A stretch of 64,000 bases of DNA from Hedera helix (lineage: Eukaryota; Streptophyta; Magnoliopsida; Apiales; Araliaceae), in assembly GCA_947179155.2 (NCBI GenBank), contig OX359273.1:37431023-37495022 (forward strand). Direction: 5' to 3'. Below are positions 12,630-25,523 of the stretch, in pieces. The first letter of the stretch is position 1. Every line of letters starts with the position of its first letter. A model generated the notes under the pieces. The model made no database searches. It saw only the letters and a program-made list of their open reading frames with translations, and was not told the DNA's origin. A program made the position numbers and the translations under genes.

Positions 12630-14470
12630 GTAATATCCTCTCAAAACCATTTAATCGTTTTTGGTTGTTAGCTTGCAGTTTTGGAGTAGTCCTCTGAGTA
12701 GATTTTATTCACTAGAAGTAGTTATAAGTTGTTGAGCTAGCCCATTAGACTCTAGACAAGGGGCAGTTGAAAAAACGACACATAAAAGAAGCACAAAAAT
12801 CAAACAACTGGGTTTTGCAAATTTCTACCAAGTAGACTCCTTGGCTAACCAGAAAAAATGGAAACAAAAATACTGCTCCTTCCATTCCAAAATAGAGGAT
12901 TAATATTGACTTTTTAAAAGCCAATTTATTCATTTTCAAATATAAAATTGACAATGATTTATTTAAGATTGGAAAACAATAAATTGTATAAATTATAATT
13001 AGTATGAACTGTGAGATGGTTTAAAATATTCATAGCTATATTGACTAAAGTTAAAGTATTATACTGATTCATATAAATTTCGAATTTGAAAATGTTTCAA
13101 ATAGACTTTTAAAAAGTCAATATTGATCTTAAATTTTGAAACCGAGAGAGTATATTTATTTAGAAAATAACAAATATATACAGGGGGGGAAATACTTAAA
13201 TTCAAATCATTAATGTAATTGCGGGCAACAAAAACCTAAGAAGTTTATATTTTTATTCAAAAATTAGCACCCCAATAATTTGAAACGTAGTAGCTCTATC
13301 CGTGACAAAATCAACCCATTAATCCATCACACGATATATCAAAATAAAAAAATTACGTAGAGATGGAGAGATTAAAATTACAAAATATTGGCCCAAGAAA
13401 TGATCTTGAATTCAATAACCTCGACAATATAACAAATTAACAATCTCAAATATATATCCTCAATTCTGAAATTCATAATTATGAATTGCCATAATACATC
13501 ATGAAAGGTGGAATTCAGATTACCTTTAAGATACAAAGACTTAGTCATCTTTCTCTCTTGTTTGTTATAGAAAGGCAAGTCTCCAGATGTAGGAATTAGT
13601 AATCATTTGCAAAAGGTATAAGTGGATTGCAAATATTTGTATTTGACCAACTGTGACTTTTTAGAAGGAAGCTTCAATGTGTACTTTTACTCCTAAATGC
13701 ATCCCCATTTGGCGAACGAAGAGGGCACTTAGAAATCTAATCGATACTAATTAAACATTCCAAAATGACAAAGTACCATCGTCTCAAAACCATTTAATGA
13801 TGTTTGACTGTTAACTTTCAGTTTGTCGTGTAGTCTTCAGAGTTAATTTTATCCTCTAGAAGTAGTTATAAGTAGTTGTGTAAAGCTCATTCGACTCTAA
13901 CATATCTGTTCCTATTACGAAAACTTAATTTACAACCAAAAAAGACAACAATTTCTTGTCACAAAAATTCCAAACTAGAGCTGTCTCAAAAAAGAAACAC
14001 AAAAGAGAAAACAAGCAAAAAATCACAAAACTGGGCTTTGAAAATTCCTACCACATATTCCTTATGTAACCAGAAACCATATAACATCAAAAGATATATT
14101 CTTTTGAAAAAGTAAAGAACAAAACTTACAGAGTAAAAAAGTAATGAACAAAAACCTAAAAGATGAAAATTTAATTCAAAACTCCCATGATTCAGAACTT
14201 AGAAGTTCAGTCCATAATAGAATCAACTACATAATCCATCAACCATATATCAAAATACAAGAATCAAAATCTACATGGAAGAAAAAATCAGTTTGAATTC
14301 AACAAGCTCGAGGATATACAATAACCTGAAATAACGAACACCCCCAATTCCGAAATCCATAGTTATTATGCATCGCCATAATATATGGTGAAATTTCAAT
14401 TACCTTTGAAGATACGAAGATCGCGTCGTCTTTATCTCTTGTTTGTCATAAGAAGGCAAGTCTCTGGATT
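12630..14470 (-). repeat. Tandem duplication of the MED15 first-exon region
   Basis: Two diverged copies lie in direct order, about 12,630-13,600 and 13,775-14,470. Shared landmarks are CTCAAAACCATTTAAT, AGAAGTAGTTATAAGT, a GGGTTTTG/GGGCTTTG block, and the end TCTCTTGTTTGT..A..AAGGCAAGTCTC beside TTACCTTT.AAGATAC.AAGA, which is the donor of the first exon. The distal copy keeps the TATA box. The proximal copy keeps a donor (exon end 13,524) but has lost the TATA box and gained a Stowaway element. Confidence 0.7.
12873..13150. mobile_element. Stowaway-like MITE
   Basis: A 278-bp AT-rich element flanked by TA dinucleotides. The ends are CTGCTCCTTCCATTCCAAAA and, inverted, CTCTCTCGGTTTCAAAATTT, resembling the CTCCCTCCGT ends of Tc1/mariner MITEs. 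Further inside, GACTTTTTAAAAG and CTTTTAAAAAGTC continue the inverted symmetry. It lies only in the proximal copy of the duplicated MED15 first-exon region, so it came after the duplication. Confidence 0.7.
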
Positions 14471-14514
14471 AGGAATTAGGAAATTGGACATCAAAATGTG
14501 AGGGTATCGGTGGA

Positions 14515-14527
14515 GTATATATAAATA
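14515..14527 (-). promoter_or_regulatory. Probable MED15 TATA box
   Basis: On the minus strand this reads TATTTATATATA-like, about 110 bases upstream of a donor site at 14403-14402. A probable non-coding first exon would run from about 14,487 to 14,404 and contains CTTATGACAAACAAGAGATA. The next exon in the gene carries the ATG at 11470. A diverged copy of the same first-exon region at about 13,524-13,600 has no comparable TATA sequence. Confidence 0.5.
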
Positions 14528-14559
14528 CCAGCTTGTAACCGTGCCTTGGGCACTATCGA

Positions 14560-15470
14560 GCGTGAGATTTATGTTAAATTTTGAATTTTGAATTTTGAAC
14601 CATTTTGATGTTTTATCAGTTGAGGGAAAAATTTAAAAATAATTATATTTTGTTATATAAAATTTATAATTGACTTGTCTTTTAAAAAGTAAGGGTCGAT
14701 TTGTGGTTTTCACTTGCATTATTAGAGCGGAGCTTGTGGATTAAAACGTTTTTAATTTTTTTTTAAAAAAAATCATTTAACTTTCAATTCAAATTTTTAG
14801 ACAAATATTTAATTCTTAGGATATGATTCACTTAAAATTCACTCGACTATTTTGAATCTCATCTATAGTTTTCAGACTACCTGTGTTTTTTATATGGTAT
14901 AAATACAGAATAATTAAATATTATATTTAAAGGTGGTTTAAGATAATTTGAGATCTAAAGTAATACTTTTAAATAAAGTCTTTTATATTTGGTACATCAT
15001 TTATTGATTTTTATGGTTAAATTGACTATTTTTAAATTAATATATATTATTATTATTATTTAATATATATGTAAAAAACCTATAAACTATATAAAATTTA
15101 ATATTAATCTCAATATTTATTTTTTTAAATCTAAATATATATGTTTAATTGTTAATTTTAAAAATAATCAATTTAACTACAAAGTCAATTGAGAACTTTT
15201 ATTTTTGGACGGATGGAGTATTAATATTTTTTATTTAAATGAGGTTTTTTTATACTGTTTATTTTTTTTAGATATTTAATATTTGGATTAAACTATGGGC
15301 CTTAAATAATTGATTGGACTTATATTTTTATAAAATCTTTTTTACATGGATTATCTATGATGTTTAAAAATTTGGAGCTTTTATTTGAAATGAGATCTAA
15401 AGCTCAAGTTTTATTTTGTTTTTTTTATGTTATAGGGTTGGCCCTGACTGTATCAAACATTCTATCCATC
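14560..15470. other. AT-rich intergenic DNA upstream of MED15
   Basis: About 0.9 kb of AT-rich sequence with short A and T runs. No long open frame, RNA gene or clear element end was seen. It separates the MED15 promoter from the GC-skewed repeat block that starts near 15,480. Confidence 0.6.
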
Positions 15471-16162
15471 TGTACTATTAAAAAATGAGATATAACATTA
15501 AAATTCGTGTTATGTCATATTTTTTAGGGAGATTTACATTTACCAATACATTTTTTTAAAATATTACAATAAAATTGCATACATAAAATATTTACAAAAT
15601 TAGTACATCTTCAATATTTAATTTATAAATTAGTGCATTTTTATTCCTTTAATTTAGGTAAGTGATTTAATGGGTAGTTAGTTGGTTTCAAATTTCAAAA
15701 TCCAAATTAGATGATTTTTATTCATATCTCTCTCCTCCATTTTATCTCCTCCATCTTCTTTCTTCTCCATAATTAGTGGCGTCACTCCTCCTCCCCGCGC
15801 CCGCCACTCCTCCGCCCAACCCCCACCCCATCCCCTCCGCCCGCCTCCCCCCGTCCCCACGCCCGCACCTCCTTCTCCCGCCTTCTCCCTTCTCCTCTCG
15901 TCTCCTCCCGCCCTCACCCCTCCTCCCCCCGACCACCACCCCCACCCCCACCCCCACCCCCACCCCCACCCCAGCCCCTCCGACACCCCCCCGCCCCCGT
16001 CCCCCGCCCCGTCCCTCCTCCCCTTCCTCTCCCCACCCCCGCACCTCCTCCCCCCATCCCCGCCCCTCATCCCCCTGACTCCGCCCATCCTCCTCCCCTC
16101 GTGGTGGCTCCAGATCTGATCGTGGTGGCCACCCCCTCCTCCCGCTTCCTTCTCCTACTTTT

Positions 16163-16533
16163 TGGTTACTGTTGTATTAAAGGTTGGTTACATATGTATT
16201 AAGGTTTGGTTACCTTTTTGTATTAAGGGTTGATTACCTTTATATTAAAGTTTGGTTACCTTTGTATTAAAGATTGGTTACCATTGTATTAAGGTTTGGT
16301 TACCTTTGTATTAAATGTTGGTTTCTTTTGTTTTAAGGTTGGATACCTTCTGTATTAGGGGTTTGGTTACCTGTGTATTAAAGATTGGTTACCTATGTAC
16401 TAAGGATTGGTTACCTATGTACTAAGGATTGGTTACCTTGTATTAAATTTTGATTACCTTTGTATTAAAGGTTTGTTACCTTATGTATTAAGGTTTGGTT
16501 ACCTTTGTATTACATGGTTGGTTACCTTTGTAT
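16163..16533 (+). repeat. Minisatellite, unit about 21 bp
   Basis: About 17 imperfect copies of a unit like TTGGTTACCTTTGTATTAAAG lie between the C-rich and G-rich tracts. Copies vary by substitution and by 1-2 base indels. Confidence 0.9.
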
Positions 16534-16534
16534 G

Positions 16535-16955
16535 GACGAGGCAGGGGGAGGGAGGCGGGGAGGGGTGAGGCAGGCGGTGAGGGGGTACGGAGGAGGAGGG
16601 AGGTGGGGAGGGGGGACGGAGGAGGGAAGAGAGAGGCGGGGAGGGGGGAGGGAGGAAGAGGCAGGCGGGAAGGGGAGGAGGGAGGGAGGAAGAGGCAGGC
16701 GGGAAGGGGAGGAGGGAGGGAGGAAGAGGCAGGCGGGAAGGGGAGGAGGGACGGAGGAGGGAGGCGGGGAGGGGGAAGGAGGAGGCAGGCTGGACGGGGG
16801 ACGGAGGCAGGCGGAGAGGGAGGAAGGAGGTGGCAGGGGGAGGGGGATGGGGGACGGAGGAGGGGAGGAGACAGATGGAAGCGGGAGGCAGGTGCGGGAG
16901 CGGGGGGGAAGGGGAAGGGGAAGGTGGAGGCGGGAGGGAGGGAGGAAGGGACAGG
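16535..16955 (+). repeat. G-rich purine tract with strong quadruplex potential
   Basis: About 420 bases are almost all G and A with interspersed C. They contain dozens of GGG or longer runs separated by 1-5 bases, and partly repeated units containing GGCAGGCGGGAAGGGGAGGA. The complementary feature is the C-rich tract at 15,780-16,075, which includes an ACCCCC array at 15,940-15,972. Confidence 0.85.
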
Positions 16956-17205
16956 TGTCCTCTTTTCCCTCTCCTCTGTTTTCTCTTTCTCTCTCATCTG
17001 TATTCTTTTTGTAATTATTTTTGTAGTGCACTATTTTTGTAATTATTTTTTAAAAGTTGTATACTTATGTAAAGGACCCTATTTTTTAATGATATTAAAT
17101 AGAATAAGTATAAGTGTATAATATTTAAATGCTACGTTTATTTTAACTATTAAAAATAAAATATGATATTAAAATTCGTGTCATACTATATTTTTTTAAT
17201 AACTA

Positions 17206-18190
17206 AGATAAATATAATATTTAATTTTATATTTAAATATTATATACATATACTTGTCATATCTCAAGTTGCGGGATTGGTGTTTATAGGTTACGTGTGG
17301 CTACATATTACATGCTTAGCATATAATTTTTGTCACGTGCTGCTCATTTGCCTATGTATAGTGGATCCCACAATAAATGTATCATCCTATTAAGCTTGGA
17401 TTATTAGATTCTTTCTAGTTAAGCTCTATCCACCTAAATCCCTCACTCAAATTCCATATGCAGGTCTCCTCGAGTTTTTTTTATTGAAAGCTCAGAGAGA
17501 CGTTGCGTTCGAGTTCAGCCTTTTTATTGAACGAGTTTAAAATTGAGAGTTGATCAATCTTAATCACGATCAAGACAGGTTTCAGTCTGTGCCCTGGTTG
17601 AAGCCAAATATAAAATTAATTATGTGTTTCTTTAGGATTGAATGGTTTAATCGGTTAGTCATTTAGTACGGTTGTTATGAATAAAAATATCAGAATAACT
17701 GAATCAATCAGTACTTTAGACTGAATGATTAAGTCTAATTTTTTTGACTTAATGAATAAGTTCCTACGGAAAAAAGCAAAATAAAATAAAATAATATATA
17801 TATATATACATGTCAATTATTAAATAATTTTTCATTTGATATTCAGAAATTTTGATTCATTCAACTCATTCATATTACTTAAGCATTCAAAATTGTTTGA
17901 TTCAATTTTTAACAAATACCCTCTAAGTCGATGTCTCAAAATTAAGGATAGGCACCTTTTTCAAACTTTGTCACTTTCTTATCAAAAATGATAATTACTT
18001 TTAAATTTAAATATTTAAAATGTATTTATTTAAATTTAAATGTTTTCTCCCTTCTACAAGGACAATCTTATCTACAAAATTTAAATATTTAAAATGTATT
18101 TATTTAAAAAAAAAAAAAATTGTTAGTTAATAATATTGAGTAATAACTAATAACATAATGATAAAATTATAATAATTATTAAAAAGAGCC
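17206..18190. other. AT-rich intergenic DNA upstream of the TOPRIM gene
   Basis: There is no supported gene. About 17,615-17,930 has a MITE-like look: TTTAGGATTGAATGGTTTAA at the left and, at the right, AT-rich sequence with TTGATTCAATTTTTAAC. No target duplication was found. A/T microsatellite stretches lie at 17,790-17,810 and 18,107-18,119. Confidence 0.5.
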
Positions 18191-18319
18191 CATTGGGCAG
18201 TGGGTTGGACCGGCGCTACCTCCTCCTTGGATAAGCTTCTTTCGTCACTCGTATCGTATATTAACAAACATGGCAGAACTTCAAACGGTAAAGATAAAAC
18301 TCAAAAAATAGGAAAAAGA

Positions 18320-21300
18320 ATGCTTATTCCTCAATTTCAACTGCACCCAATCTCATTCTTCACCTCTCCATCAAAACCCATCTCCGAATTTAACCCATTT
18401 GGCTCTCGCTTTTTCTCTCCTGCCAGGGTCTTCAGACAACCAGGTTCACTTTATTCTCCTTCTTTTTCTTTCATCTTCAATCTTTTTTTGGGGAATATTT
18501 CGTATTTGGTGTTAGTTTTGCCATTCATTTGCTTTGTTTTCTGTTGTTAACGAAAAGTAGATGTGGAGAAACATGAAGATAGGGGGAATAATGATGTAGC
18601 TAAAGTGAGAGTATTGAAGGAGAAAATTGAGATTGTTGGGATTAACTGTGATTTTACTTCACCTGGGAAGTACATTAACTTAATTTGTCCACAGGTTTAT
18701 TTCTTATATTTCTTTATGCTTTCTTAATTTACTGCTATTATGTGCCGACTCAACTGTTTTATTTGTAATTGTAATCTTATTCTATTTTAAGATTGAAATA
18801 ACAGCCACATTATTAATAGTTTTATTTAATAATCCCTCCGTTTCAAATTAGGCAAAGTAGATGATGGCCAAGGTTGAGTTTCTCACAGCCCAACCGTCCC
18901 AGCATCATAGATTATTGGGGCTAAACTTTGCGATGAAATTTATTTGCCTTTCAGATTTTGAACATTGCTATGCTAATTCATTCCTACTTTTTCTTTTTCT
19001 TTTGAGGCAGTGTAAAGGTGGACCGTCTGCGGAGAGGAGTTTATCATTTCATATCAACCAAAATACGTAAGCTGGTTTTCTTGTTTTCCATGCATTCATC
19101 TAATCTCTTAAGATTACTTCTCACAGTTATTGTTTGTTGCTTTAGGGATTTTGCAATGTGGAGGTGTTTCCGTGTAGAATGTGGATGGGCAGGCCAGGTA
19201 ATGTGGTATATATTTTCAGTTTTATACCACAGTTTCTCAGAATTAGACGTCATGCTCCATTCACCTGGTATTAACTTTGGTCTCAGGTCTTTGCAGAGAT
19301 TAGGGCAGTACATAATGGTGTGAACCACTACCAAATTAACAAAGTAAGGAAAATAACTGAGGAGAGCCCGCGGTTAGAACCACTAGGCGATGAGGTATTT
19401 ATCAATTCTATCTTGCATTACACTTAATTTTTTGTTTTATATACTTTTGTATGAAATTCCTTCTTCTAGAGTAGGTATAGGTTGTGCCACATTCTCTTAC
19501 ATTAAAATCCAATGAGAGCCCCCTGCTTTGTTATACTCATTGCATACCCTTGGCATTCCATTAAGCTGAAAATGCAGGTACTATCTAGGATCTGAGTAAA
19601 ACTAAATGCAACGAGGAAGAGATACATTATCTATCAAAAGTAGAGCTTCAAACTAACCTAGATGCCCATGAGCTTGGCCCAACACGACTAGGCCGTAGTC
19701 GAGCTGGGTTATCCAGCTCAAGCACGACTCATTTAGAACTAGCTTGAGTAAGCGTGACTCGTTTAATAGTTAATTAAATAATTTTTCTTATTTTTGTAAC
19801 TAAAACGTCAAAGGAGCCGGGTTTAAGCTCGACTAAACTCGGCTTGTTTAAGCTCAACTCGAGCTAGACTCGTTTACTAAACGGTCCGAGTTTGTATACC
19901 AAATCTCAAGCTCTTTTAAAGTCTAACTAGACTAGACTCGTTTCGTTTAACTTTTCAACAAAGTTGAGTTGACAAACAAAACCCCAGGCCAACTCAGTTC
20001 GTTTACAACTCTATATTAAAGTGATGTCTAAATTTATGAATAGATAGGAAACTAGTGTGCAAACCTGTATTGAGGATATCAAAACTTGGAAAAGAAACTC
20101 CGGAAATTATTATGGTTCCTTATGAAGATAACTATGCATCTCATAGTGAGGAAATTACCATCATGGTTGGACTTCGAAAATCTAATATACTTACACCATA
20201 GAACCAGGGTCAGGTTTGGCAGAAGTGAATATGGTGATTAGTAGAGTAGATGGAGATAGTAGGAATAATTACCATACGTTCATTTGGCTGCGTACTTATA
20301 TACAGATGGAGTATATGAGGATTTGGAAAGGGATCTCTTCCTTCTACATTGTGTAAGCCTTAAGATTATGGTGCTTTCTTGAATACGGGGTTCATTTCCT
20401 TATAGTACGGAGAATTTTTAGGGAAAGCTCAAATTATTCACTTGCATGCGATTGAGTTGTGCTGAACCGTCAACTATATCGTTCTCTGTCATTTAGATTG
20501 CGAAGAAAGTTCATGAATTGAATCTCTTCATGAATGAAAAAGCTAGAAATTCAAACATTTTAAAGGCATGTATATCATTCCTTAAGATAACTGATAAATA
20601 GGGGTGACTAGAATTTATTTTATGATAATGCATTGCTACTGAAGTTGCTTGTGCAGTATGCTTGAAAAGTGTGCTAAAGATAAATTAAAATATGGTATTC
20701 ACATTGCATACCAAAAAGTTTTACTTACTTTTCTGAAGGTATTAAATAGTTCACACAGTATGCCTAATTAAGAGCAGTCATCTCCCTTACATCTGATGCG
20801 TTGAATGTAAATGACTAATCTCGTACATAATTTATATAGGAGAAGTTAGTTTCTTCTATGTCCAATAGATTCCACACACACTTATCTTCAAAGAGACAAT
20901 GCATATGTTACTTTTATCATCGAGTGCCTAATTACTTTGACTTCCCTAAATTTAAGATTAACATATGATTTCTTATCATTTTATCTATTGATGATTATAT
21001 ATTCATTCGCCAAATATGTTTCAGTTGACTGCATATTTTGCCGAGCGAATGATATCTAAAGAAGTTTTGCAGAAAAATGCTGTTATGCAACTATCAACTG
21101 AGAAGGTCAGATATTGAAAAAACACATGGTTTGTGGGAGGTTCTTCTCGGACATTCACTTTCACCTTTACAAGGCTATATTGCTCAAAATGAATTTCATA
21201 ATTAAGGAGTGATCTATTTAATTTAATTCACTTTCCTATAATACAATATTAAATAGTCTTAAACTTTTTTTGTGCGTCTACCTGTGTGTATATGCATTTT

Positions 21301-24300
21301 ACAGAATGTCATCGCTTTTACTTACACAAGAAATGGAGTTCTTGTAAACTGCAAGTACCGAAGTCTCATCAACAAGAAATTTTGGCAGGTACTTGCTTGA
21401 AGCTTTGTCTAAAGTTCTAGTTTGCATGTATAAATATAATCATTGTTGATCTATCTATCGGTTATGCACTTGTTCATGGAAAAAGGAAAGAAAAGATATA
21501 CCAGTGGGAGACTAGAGAATACAAATAGATATAGGGGGCAGGGATATGAAATTTCCTTTGCTTCCAATAATGTTAAGTTAAAGGTATTGTGAAAATTCTG
21601 TAGCAGTTAATATTCAGTAAACCAGAATGCAAAATAGAGATGAGAGCTTTATTGAGTTCCACAATCAAATCCAATAGAAGAGGTCCACTCTTGTAATATA
21701 TCAATACATAACATCCATCAGGTTGGTTTTCATCTTACAATAAAGGGCCTGATTATGGAAACTAGAAAATATCTACTTAGGCATCCTAAAACTGCTCCCT
21801 CTTAATTTATTATCCAAAAAGGACTCTAATTACAATAAAGTAGAAGTTTTAAAGATAGTAATTGATTGGCGCGACTTCAGAAAAGGCTTCTAAATGACTC
21901 AAACTACGATTATAAGAACTTCTAACCAAAGATAATAACTCTAGATTCACAAGAACTTCTGATTCTCTGAAGCAATTTTTTTTTGGATTCTAATGGGTCT
22001 TTGCCCTTAACATGGTCTAGGGCAGGCCTTTCCATGGTACTAGAAAATTCTAATATGGGAGTCACTTCTAGAATCCTGCACTCCCCCGGTTGATTGAATT
22101 GTATAAGGCCAGGCCTGCTATTAAGAGTACCAATATTTTTTTCATGATTTTTGGGTGTGCCTGGGCCCTGTGGTGAGCCAAGATGACCAAAGGTGCTCTT
22201 GAGATGGTGGATTTAGCGCTTATCCGGGCTCAGGGTCAGGCTTGGGATAGAAGTGTCATATGGTCATGTCAAACTTCAGAGACAGAGTTATATATTTTAA
22301 TAATTAACTGGTTAACTTTAGACTTGGCTTATGATTCCCCTTCTTTGAATATGTTTTCAGAAGAGTACCTTTACAAACTTGCTTCTCTTAAAAATTCATA
22401 ACCACATCCATTTTATTTTTTCTTATTTTTTTCCCCTTTAAAAATAAGGTAAAAATACATATATGTTCTGGACAAAATCTCCTATGAATTTCTGCTCTTA
22501 ATCTACAGGAGAAGGGCGCAGAAAAGATATTATATGGACTTGATGACATAAAGGAAGCAGATGAGATAATCATTGTGATTTCTTTAACAACGTTGAGCTG
22601 TTATTTAGTAGCCTACTCCTCTCTCTCTGTCTGGTGAATAACAATCATATTCGTTTCATGTTGATCATAGGTTGAAGGTGAAATAGATAAGCTCTCAATG
22701 GAACAGGCTGGACTCGTTAATTCTGTTAGTGTTCCTGGTGGTGCACCACAGAAGGTTTCAACGAAAGAGTTGCCATCTTTGGATAAGGTTCATGCTGACC
22801 CTAAAATTTGATAGTCTCACATTGTTGCTTATTCCCCCTCCATCTGATTCAAGACTCCTTTTTTCCTTCTTTTTTTCTGTTTATTTGTTATTTAATTGTA
22901 CATTTGGTTGTATTCTTGTATATCCTTTTGTCTGAAGTCAGGACCCCAGTTTTCAGTATCTATGGAACTGTAAGGAGTATCTGGACAAGGTTGGCAATGT
23001 TGTTAATTGCATTTTCTTTAGAATTTGCATGCAGTAACAAATAAGCTTATTGTGTTTATTTAATAATATTTTTGATGTTATTGGTCCCCCGATACCCCTA
23101 ATTATTTTCCTGATATTCCGTATAGGCATCAAGAATCGTCTTGGCAACTGATGGTGACAGACCTGGTCAAGTCTTGGCTGAAGAACTTGCACGCCGGCTT
23201 GGAAGAGAAAGGTCATAAACTAGCATTTTCATAGTTTAGAAACCCCTCACTTTGAGTGCTCACCTCAAGTAACACATTGCCCTCCTTACATGGCTCGCAA
23301 ATTGTGGTTGGGACCAAAAACTTCATGAGTATTGTTTAACATATGAAATATTTAAAAATTAGATTTACCAGATTTCTTGTCTAGCTAAAAGGCAAAAAGC
23401 ATTGGATGTGCTGGCAAGTTTTGTGATTCAAAATGTCAAATGGTAGTATAACATCTTTCGTCGAAAATATACATCACCTCAGTAATAGCTTGTAAAAATA
23501 ATGCCTTCTATTGTTAACTTTTCCTGTCTGAAGTTTGAAGCTCGTTACAAGACTCTAGCTATCGTTACCGTTTCTATCTTATAGGTAAGGTAAAAGGAAA
23601 ATGAAGGGAATACAATGTATTATGTCTAAGCACGCTAGTGTGAAAGGAATAGACCATCTTTTTGTAGGTTTTTTCCCTTCAAACAACACTGGTCCTTTAT
23701 ATTTAGGGTTTAATGAGAACATCAATAAATTAGAAGTGCCTCAACCAAATAAAGCTAAGGGGATGCCACTATATCTATTTGACTTTTAAAAAAAGTAGTA
23801 TTTGACTGGATAATATTGTTTATCTGATTTTCTCTAGCATTTTGTTGCCATCAGATGTTGGCTTGTGACATGGCCCAAAAAAGATGAGTTCTGCTGTTTT
23901 AAAGATGCAAATGAGGTATGGCTTATTTTTCTTTTCGAAATGAAGAACAAGGAGATTTAAACTTCTTAAAATTTGGGATTTATCTTAATGTAATTTCTGG
24001 AATTACTTTAACTGTCTTTAAATAATTCAGACTTGTTTTCTTATAGAAAAACATTTACTGTTAAATATACTGTAAGAGATTTATACAAGTGTTGTATGTT
24101 AACTAAAGATTTCTTGGTAACAAGGACATATACTTTGAGTGAGTTTGCTGTAATTAATGCATTACCAAATAGCAAGTTTTTTCTTGTCCAAGTTCTCGTC
24201 TAAATTCTTGCTTCCTTTCACTCGGTGTTGTTTGGTATAGAAAATGATTCAATGTTGTTTACTATGTTGTTATTCCTTTTCCCTTGGGAAGGGTAGAAAA

Positions 24301-24431
24301 GTTCCTCCTGTATTACCATTGACGCAAAACTACTTTTTCAATATTGATCATTACAGGTTCTCGTGAATTTAGGAGCAGGCGATTTGAGGGACATAATTAA
24401 CAATGCAGAGTTATATCAGCGCAGAATCTAG
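18320..24431 (+). CDS. Primase-only Twinkle paralogue (zinc ribbon + TOPRIM), probably organellar
   Basis: Exons: 18320-18443, 18558-18694, 19011-19066, 19146-19197, 19287-19394, 21025-21105, 21305-21388, 22509-22574, 22671-22787, 22942-22989, 23126-23211, 23855-23915, 24357-24431. All introns are GT-AG, the phases close, and the product is 364 residues. The first 40 residues are rich in Ser, Pro, Phe and basic residues, as in a plastid or mitochondrial transit peptide. The zinc ribbon is C85, C88, C113, C118 (CPQCKGG, CFRVEC). The TOPRIM domain has VEGEIDKLSM (E238) and ATDGDRPGQ (D300, D302). The protein ends at AELYQRRI and has no helicase half. The family (Arabidopsis primase homologue next to Twinkle) suggests RNA priming or DNA binding in organelles; this is inference. 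The start at 18320 is chosen because ISFFTSPSKPIS aligns with the Twinkle leader; an upstream in-frame ATG at 18200 would add 40 residues. Confidence 0.85.
19665..20015. mobile_element. Possible degraded hAT-type element in intron 5 of the TOPRIM gene
   Basis: The right end, inverted, reads TAGAGTTGTAAACGAACTGA, which looks like a plant hAT terminus. The interior is rich in GAGCT, GACTCG and CGAGT motifs in both orientations. The left end is weak and no 8-bp target duplication was found. Confidence 0.35.
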
Positions 24432-24436
24432 ATAAA

Positions 24437-25444
24437 GTAAGTCGACTGAAGTGAATAACAAATTCAATCATCCAATACCAATATATAGTTGAGGCCTTGA
24501 GGGTTTCATCACAACTTTTGTACGAAGACTCTACAGTTATATATTAAACCATGCGGATCCAATAGAAGTTCTTGTTGCACTTTGGCTTCATGTCTGTGTT
24601 TTAAACTTATAATTCACTTCTCTTTTCTTTTCGCTGAGATTCATTTCATTGTTGCCCATGCAATATTTTCATAGCGTTGTTTTTGGTGTGTTTTGGATGG
24701 TGTTATATCAGTCTTATTCTTTACAAAAAAAAGACGGCAGATTGGGAGAGTATTCATTATCATGGACTTAAATTATGAACTATATGTGCTCGTATAAAAT
24801 CTACCATTTTTCTATGTAGTAGGCAAGTTGCCGAAGTATTGCTAGTGAAAATCTTCATATTCAGTTGGATTTCTTCATAACAGATGAAGAAATTTACATT
24901 CAAAATGGATTCATGACTATCATTTTTTATTTCTTCCTGGGGAGTGGAGAAGACACTGTCAGAAATTTATCAAAGGTTTTCCAAGTTTCCCGTCTGTTCC
25001 ATCCATTTTAAAACTCAAAAACACATAAGAGGAAACAGATCAACCAATTTACAACGAATACTGAGAGCAATGCACTTTAAAGGAAAATTTATTTCATGCT
25101 CCTAAAGTATGGTAAATAATATGTTCATCTTTTCACATGCATGTGATGTCCTAGTTCACAGAGGATCCACATACATGTGAGGAGAGGAACAAACTATTCA
25201 TCATGTTTCAAGAACATAAAATAATTTTTCACCTTAAAAGGCCCTTCATACAAGAGAGATTAAGTAATACTACTATCGATATTAAAAAAAGCTACACCCT
25301 AATAACAACTCACAATTTTTCGTTGTTGGTTTCATACTTAATTTTATTAACATTTTCTTTCTTAAAAAAAAGTAAGTATCTGCAATCCAAACCTTATAAT
25401 TTCACGGATACATGTTCACCCAGAAGAAAATCATATCCATAAAT

Positions 25445-25523
<79 letters not shown>

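Larger units (their letters stand above)
15475..17205. repeat. Composite C-rich / minisatellite / G-rich block flanked by direct repeats
   Basis: The layout is: a direct repeat containing CATTAAAATTCGTGTTATG (15,475-15,530); weak inverted ends (TTTTTAGGGAGATTTACATT at 15,531, and inverted at 17,087, AAAAATAGGGTCCTTTACAT); a C-rich tract (15,780-16,075); a minisatellite (16,163-16,533); a G-rich tract (16,535-16,955); and a second direct repeat with TATTAAAATTCGTGTCATAC (about 17,150-17,205). The C-rich and G-rich tracts are roughly complementary, so the block could fold as a large imperfect stem with the minisatellite as loop. Long open frames occur on both strands, but they are low-complexity Pro/Ser or Gly/Arg artefacts. 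It is probably a non-autonomous TIR element expanded by simple repeats. Confidence 0.6.

Noticed and set aside
15678..16088. Long Gly/Arg- and Pro/Ser-rich open frames on both strands
   Set aside because: They arise from C-rich or G-rich low-complexity DNA, overlap each other on both strands, and show no domain.
16488..17121. Four overlapping open frames of 169-208 codons
   Set aside because: Same reason: a purine-rich tract without stop codons. The composition follows the repeat, not a protein.
18834..18975. Possible Stowaway MITE in TOPRIM intron 2 (CCCTCCGTTTCAAATTAGG)
   Set aside because: The left end resembles a MITE, but I found no convincing inverted right end with a TA duplication.
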